Source: Lentisphaerota bacterium
Lineage (GTDB): Bacteria; Verrucomicrobiota; Lentisphaeria; Oligosphaerales; Oligosphaeraceae
Length of the DNA stretch: 8,409 nucleotides
NCBI GenBank assembly: GCA_012800565.1
Contig: JAAZIZ010000131.1
Coordinates: 1-8,409 of the forward strand
Direction: 5' to 3'
The notes beneath the pieces were generated by a model that saw nothing but the letters and a program-made list of their open reading frames with translations, was not told where the DNA came from and did not search any database. Both the position numbers and the translations under genes were made by a program. Shown here piece after piece: positions 5,989 through 8,409 of this stretch. Each line of letters starts with the position of its first letter. The first letter of the stretch is position 1.

Positions 5989-7467
5989 TCAGCGCCGGGC
6001 CGCGGATTTGCCGTATTTCGAGGCTGGGGTGGCCCGCGAGAAAGCCCAGCTGCGAATAGCCTTGATCTGGGTCTCCATGGTGTCTGAGAGCGGCACGATG
6101 CGGGAAATCACGTTGCTGAGGTCACGCTGAGTGAAAGGGCGCTGTTCATAGAAAGCATCGGTGCGGGCGGAAATCACCGCCTGCTCTATTTCTGCACCGT
6201 TCCAGCCTTCGCTCAGTACCTGCAGCATCTTGAAATCAAATTCTTCCAAATTGGCGCCATTGCGGGCGAGATGGATGCGGAAGATTTCCTCTCGTTCCGG
6301 GGCAGTGGGCAAATCGCAGAAGAATACTTCATCGAAACGCCCCTTGCGCAGGACTTCTGCCGGGAGGGCCTGAATCTTGTTAGCTGTCGCAGCGATGAAA
6401 ATCAGTGGCGGTTTTTCCTGCATCCAAGTCAGGAAGCTGGAGAAGATATGCGATGCGACGCGCTGCCCTGACTCATCAAGTCCGAGGGCATTTTCGATTT
6501 CATCGATCCAGAGCACGGCCGGAGCCACTGCTTCGATGGTCTTCAGGGCCCGGTGGAAAGCTTCTTCAGGAGTACCGTACATGCCGGAAAACACCAGATT
6601 CATATCCAGCCGGAACATCGGGATGTTCCACAGCGAGGAAATGGTCTTCACGGCCAGGCTCTTGCCGCAGCCGCTGACCCCCATCATCAGCAAGCCTTTG
6701 GGAATAGGCACCCCGGCCTCCAGGGCCTCGCGGGAAAAAATCTTCTCGCGCTTCCTCAGCCAGCTCTTGAGATTGTCAAGGCCGCCCAGCGAGTCGATAT
6801 CCCAGCGCGGGGGCGAGAATTCCAGCAAACCGGATTTCTTGACCACATTTTTCTTTTCTGCGAAAATTTCATCCAGCAGCTCGTCTTTACCGGCGCCGGT
6901 TCTGGTACGGGCGCGCTGCAGGACGTAGCGGATTTCATTCTCAGTCAGGCCTTTCAAGGCCAGGATAATTTCCCGGACTGCAGCCTCGGGAATGGCGGCA
7001 TGGCTTTGTTCCTGATTGAGTGTTTGCACCAGCTCGGCTATCTCCTCCTCATCGGGAGTGGAGATGTCAAGCAAATGCACCTCTTTCTTCAGTGCTTCCG
7101 GGATATTCAGCTCGGCACACAATAAGACGATCACGCGGTCTTGCTTGTCCTGGCCATCTAAAAAAGCCTCGCGCAATGCCCGGGCTACTTCTGGCTGGTT
7201 CAGGAACGGCGCCAAATCCTTGAAGACCAGCAAGCCCCGCAAATCCTGGCTTACGACCCGCTGCAATGCTGCCGCCGGGGCCTGGCTGTCCGGCTGCTCG
7301 TCCAGGCCATTCAGACAGGACCAGCAACTGATCCTGGCCATCCCCAAGTCCCCGGCAACCTGCCGCAGTCCGCACATAATACGTTCTTCTTCAGGACTGT
7401 GGATATATACCAGCGGATTATGTCCCGCCAAGGCCCCTTGCAGTTGTTTAAGCATTTCTGACATCAT
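5989..7467 (-). CDS. Ycf46-like AAA+ ATPase
   Basis: 492-residue cytoplasmic AAA+ protein resembling the Ycf46 family of cyanobacteria, plastids and assorted bacteria. Layout: an N-terminal degenerate ATPase-like domain (about 1-140) opening with NPLVYIHSPEEERI (17-30), as in Ycf46; a helical linker (140-210); then a canonical AAA+ module. In the module: Walker A GVSGCGKS (263-270), Walker B VLWIDEIE (318-325), sensor-1 asparagine in ATAN (N363), arginine-finger region LRKGRFDE (373-380, R374 and R377), and a sensor-2-like helix GWNGAEIEQA (421-430). All catalytic residues are present, so it should hydrolyse ATP. The C-terminus is a short basic tail (SKYGKSAARR). Two tandem ATGs (7467 and 7464) are possible starts; only a weak AGGT-containing site lies upstream, better spaced for the second. 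Ycf46 has been tied to inorganic carbon use in cyanobacteria, but its role elsewhere is unknown. It follows the glutamate dehydrogenase by 87 bases and may share its transcript. Confidence 0.88.
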   Translation of the reverse strand: MMSEMLKQLQGALAGHNPLVYIHSPEEERIMCGLRQVAGDLGMARISCWSCLNGLDEQPDSQAPAAALQRVVSQDLRGLLVFKDLAPFLNQPEVARALREAFLDGQDKQDRVIVLLCAELNIPEALKKEVHLLDISTPDEEEIAELVQTLNQEQSHAAIPEAAVREIILALKGLTENEIRYVLQRARTRTGAGKDELLDEIFAEKKNVVKKSGLLEFSPPRWDIDSLGGLDNLKSWLRKREKIFSREALEAGVPIPKGLLMMGVSGCGKSLAVKTISSLWNIPMFRLDMNLVFSGMYGTPEEAFHRALKTIEAVAPAVLWIDEIENALGLDESGQRVASHIFSSFLTWMQEKPPLIFIAATANKIQALPAEVLRKGRFDEVFFCDLPTAPEREEIFRIHLARNGANLEEFDFKMLQVLSEGWNGAEIEQAVISARTDAFYEQRPFTQRDLSNVISRIVPLSDTMETQIKAIRSWAFSRATPASKYGKSAARR

Positions 7468-7488
7468 CTCAACCTATCATCTTCAGTT

Positions 7489-7502
7489 GGTCGGTTTCGA
7501 CC
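7489..7502 (-). other. Short hairpin between glutamate dehydrogenase and AAA ATPase genes
   Basis: GGTCG-AAAC-CGACC on the minus strand: a perfect 5-base stem with a 4-base loop, in the middle of the 87-base gap. No U-tract follows, so it does not look like an intrinsic terminator and the two genes may be co-transcribed. The rest of this gap shows no promoter I can defend. Confidence 0.25.
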
Positions 7503-7554
7503 CTTGGTGGAGGAAGGTCGGCCTGCAGAACTGGAGTCCAGGCTGTGCGAGCCC

Positions 7555-8409
7555 TTAAGACTGAGCTTTCTCTTCTGCGGTCAGCAACAGCCGCAGCTTG
7601 TTCTCCATATTAGTACTGTCAGTAGTGTAAACCAGGCGGCAGGCCAATTCGACTGCGACAATAGCCTGGCGGTATTCAAGCGGCAGACGCTGCACCCGTT
7701 CCGGAAAACGCTGCTTGAACAGCGCCGGCAGGTGTGAAAGCAACAGCTCGTTGCTGATGAAGTGGGGATTCCGGGCCAGAAAGGCGGAAATCTCGACCTT
7801 GGCGGCATTGATCGACCGGCTGAGCTTTTCGGTCAAATCGGTCAAAAACACCCCGGTGGTCTGGAAATGACTGTATAGCCATTCCGCTTCCTGACTGGCC
7901 CGCTGTTGCAGGATTTCCATGATCTGACTGATCAACTCGCGCTTGTGGGTCTTGAATTCATCTTCATCCAGCATCAGCCCGCTGATGATTTCATACGAAG
8001 AAGTGATCACGCCGCATTTATTGGCGGAAGCGTCCTTGACTACCCAGACCCCGTTCTGCTGAATCTTCAGCCGTGCGCCAGGCGTGATGTATGCATTCGC
8101 CCCCTCCACGATGGCCCGGAAAGATGCTTTCCCGTCGGGGAAGAAATTCTGCCAGTTATCCTCGTTGATGGTCCCTGGGCGTCCCCCGGCTGGGACAAAA
8201 ACTTCTGCATAGTTGGTCAGGTTGTTCTGGAACAGCAACATGAAGTCATCGCGGCTGACCAGGTGTTCAACCAGCTTCCCCTCAATGCGCTCAACCACCC
8301 GGTTGCAGCGCTCACCGTTGTGAATCACCGGCTGGGAAAAGGCTATCCGTGCACCTTCGCCTCGCAGTTTTTCCGGATTAAAGCCGTCCAGGCCGGAGAC
8401 GAAGAGCAG
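7555..8409 (-). CDS. Large NAD-type glutamate dehydrogenase (GDH2-like), C-terminal part
   Basis: C-terminal 284 residues of a protein that continues past the right edge; the frame is open to base 8409, so the GTG near 8328 is not the start. Glutamate dehydrogenase converts glutamate to 2-oxoglutarate and ammonia with NAD(P), linking amino acid and central carbon metabolism in the cytoplasm. Evidence: the block AIVEGANAYITPGARLK (visible residues 99-115) and VVKDASANKCGVITSSYEI (123-141). These match the dinucleotide-domain end of the roughly 115-kDa class typified by fungal GDH2, not the 50-kDa hexameric class (which has VxEGANxPxT and ends soon after) nor the 180-kDa class. LLFVSGLDGFNPEKL at the visible start would be the region just after the NAD-binding fold. 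A long helical tail of about 140 residues follows the DASANK motif. Catalytic lysine and nucleotide motifs lie outside the window, so activity cannot be judged. The AAA ATPase gene follows 87 bases downstream. Confidence 0.82.
   Translation of the reverse strand: MLFVSGLDGFNPEKLRGEGARIAFSQPVIHNGERCNRVVERIEGKLVEHLVSRDDFMLLFQNNLTNYAEVFVPAGGRPGTINEDNWQNFFPDGKASFRAIVEGANAYITPGARLKIQQNGVWVVKDASANKCGVITSSYEIISGLMLDEDEFKTHKRELISQIMEILQQRASQEAEWLYSHFQTTGVFLTDLTEKLSRSINAAKVEISAFLARNPHFISNELLLSHLPALFKQRFPERVQRLPLEYRQAIVAVELACRLVYTTDSTNMENKLRLLLTAEEKAQS

Noticed and set aside
5854..6130. Small plus-strand frames in the gap upstream of the repeat-domain gene
   Set aside because: They run into the antisense of the AAA ATPase gene, lack ribosome binding sites and have no recognisable sequence.
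1..8409. Mobile element, CRISPR array, defence system or retroelement
   Set aside because: No transposase, integrase, reverse transcriptase, regular repeat array or terminal inverted repeats seen. The AAA ATPase fits Ycf46 rather than a defence ATPase, and its neighbours are housekeeping genes.

Overview
All six genes in this window read leftward (minus strand), packed with gaps of 19 to 202 bases. The base composition is moderately GC-rich. The best guess for the organism is a bacterium of the PVC superphylum, most likely Lentisphaerota or a relative. This rests on three things: a RecN with the variant signature SSGEIARVMLAIK and Walker B region FDEIDANIGG, a membrane-anchored squalene-cyclase-repeat protein of the kind common in Planctomycetes, Verrucomicrobia and Lentisphaerae, and a Ycf46-like AAA ATPase beside a large GDH2-type glutamate dehydrogenase. 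No rRNA or other phylogenetic marker is present, so this is inference.

In order of transcription (right to left): the C-terminal part of a large NAD-type glutamate dehydrogenase (entering from the right edge, stop at 7555), then a complete Ycf46-like AAA+ ATPase (5989-7467). A 202-base gap follows. It is the longest gap in the window and holds a candidate promoter with a near-perfect 20-base palindrome abutting its -10 box. A second, co-directional group follows: a membrane-anchored protein with an E/K-rich stalk and a prenyltransferase/squalene-oxidase repeat domain (4212-5786), a CapA-like metallophosphoesterase with no export signal (2870-4123), an orphan L-arabinose/L-fucose isomerase-family enzyme (1465-2832), and the DNA repair ATPase RecN (start 1445, running off the left edge).

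The last four genes could form one transcript, but their predicted functions (envelope protein, phosphoesterase, sugar isomerase, DNA repair) do not add up to a known pathway. I see no mobile element, CRISPR array, tRNA or rRNA, and no gene-free stretch longer than 300 bases. The region looks like ordinary chromosome. Its less-studied parts are the repeat-domain anchor protein, the CapA-like protein with a C-terminal extension, and the orphan isomerase.
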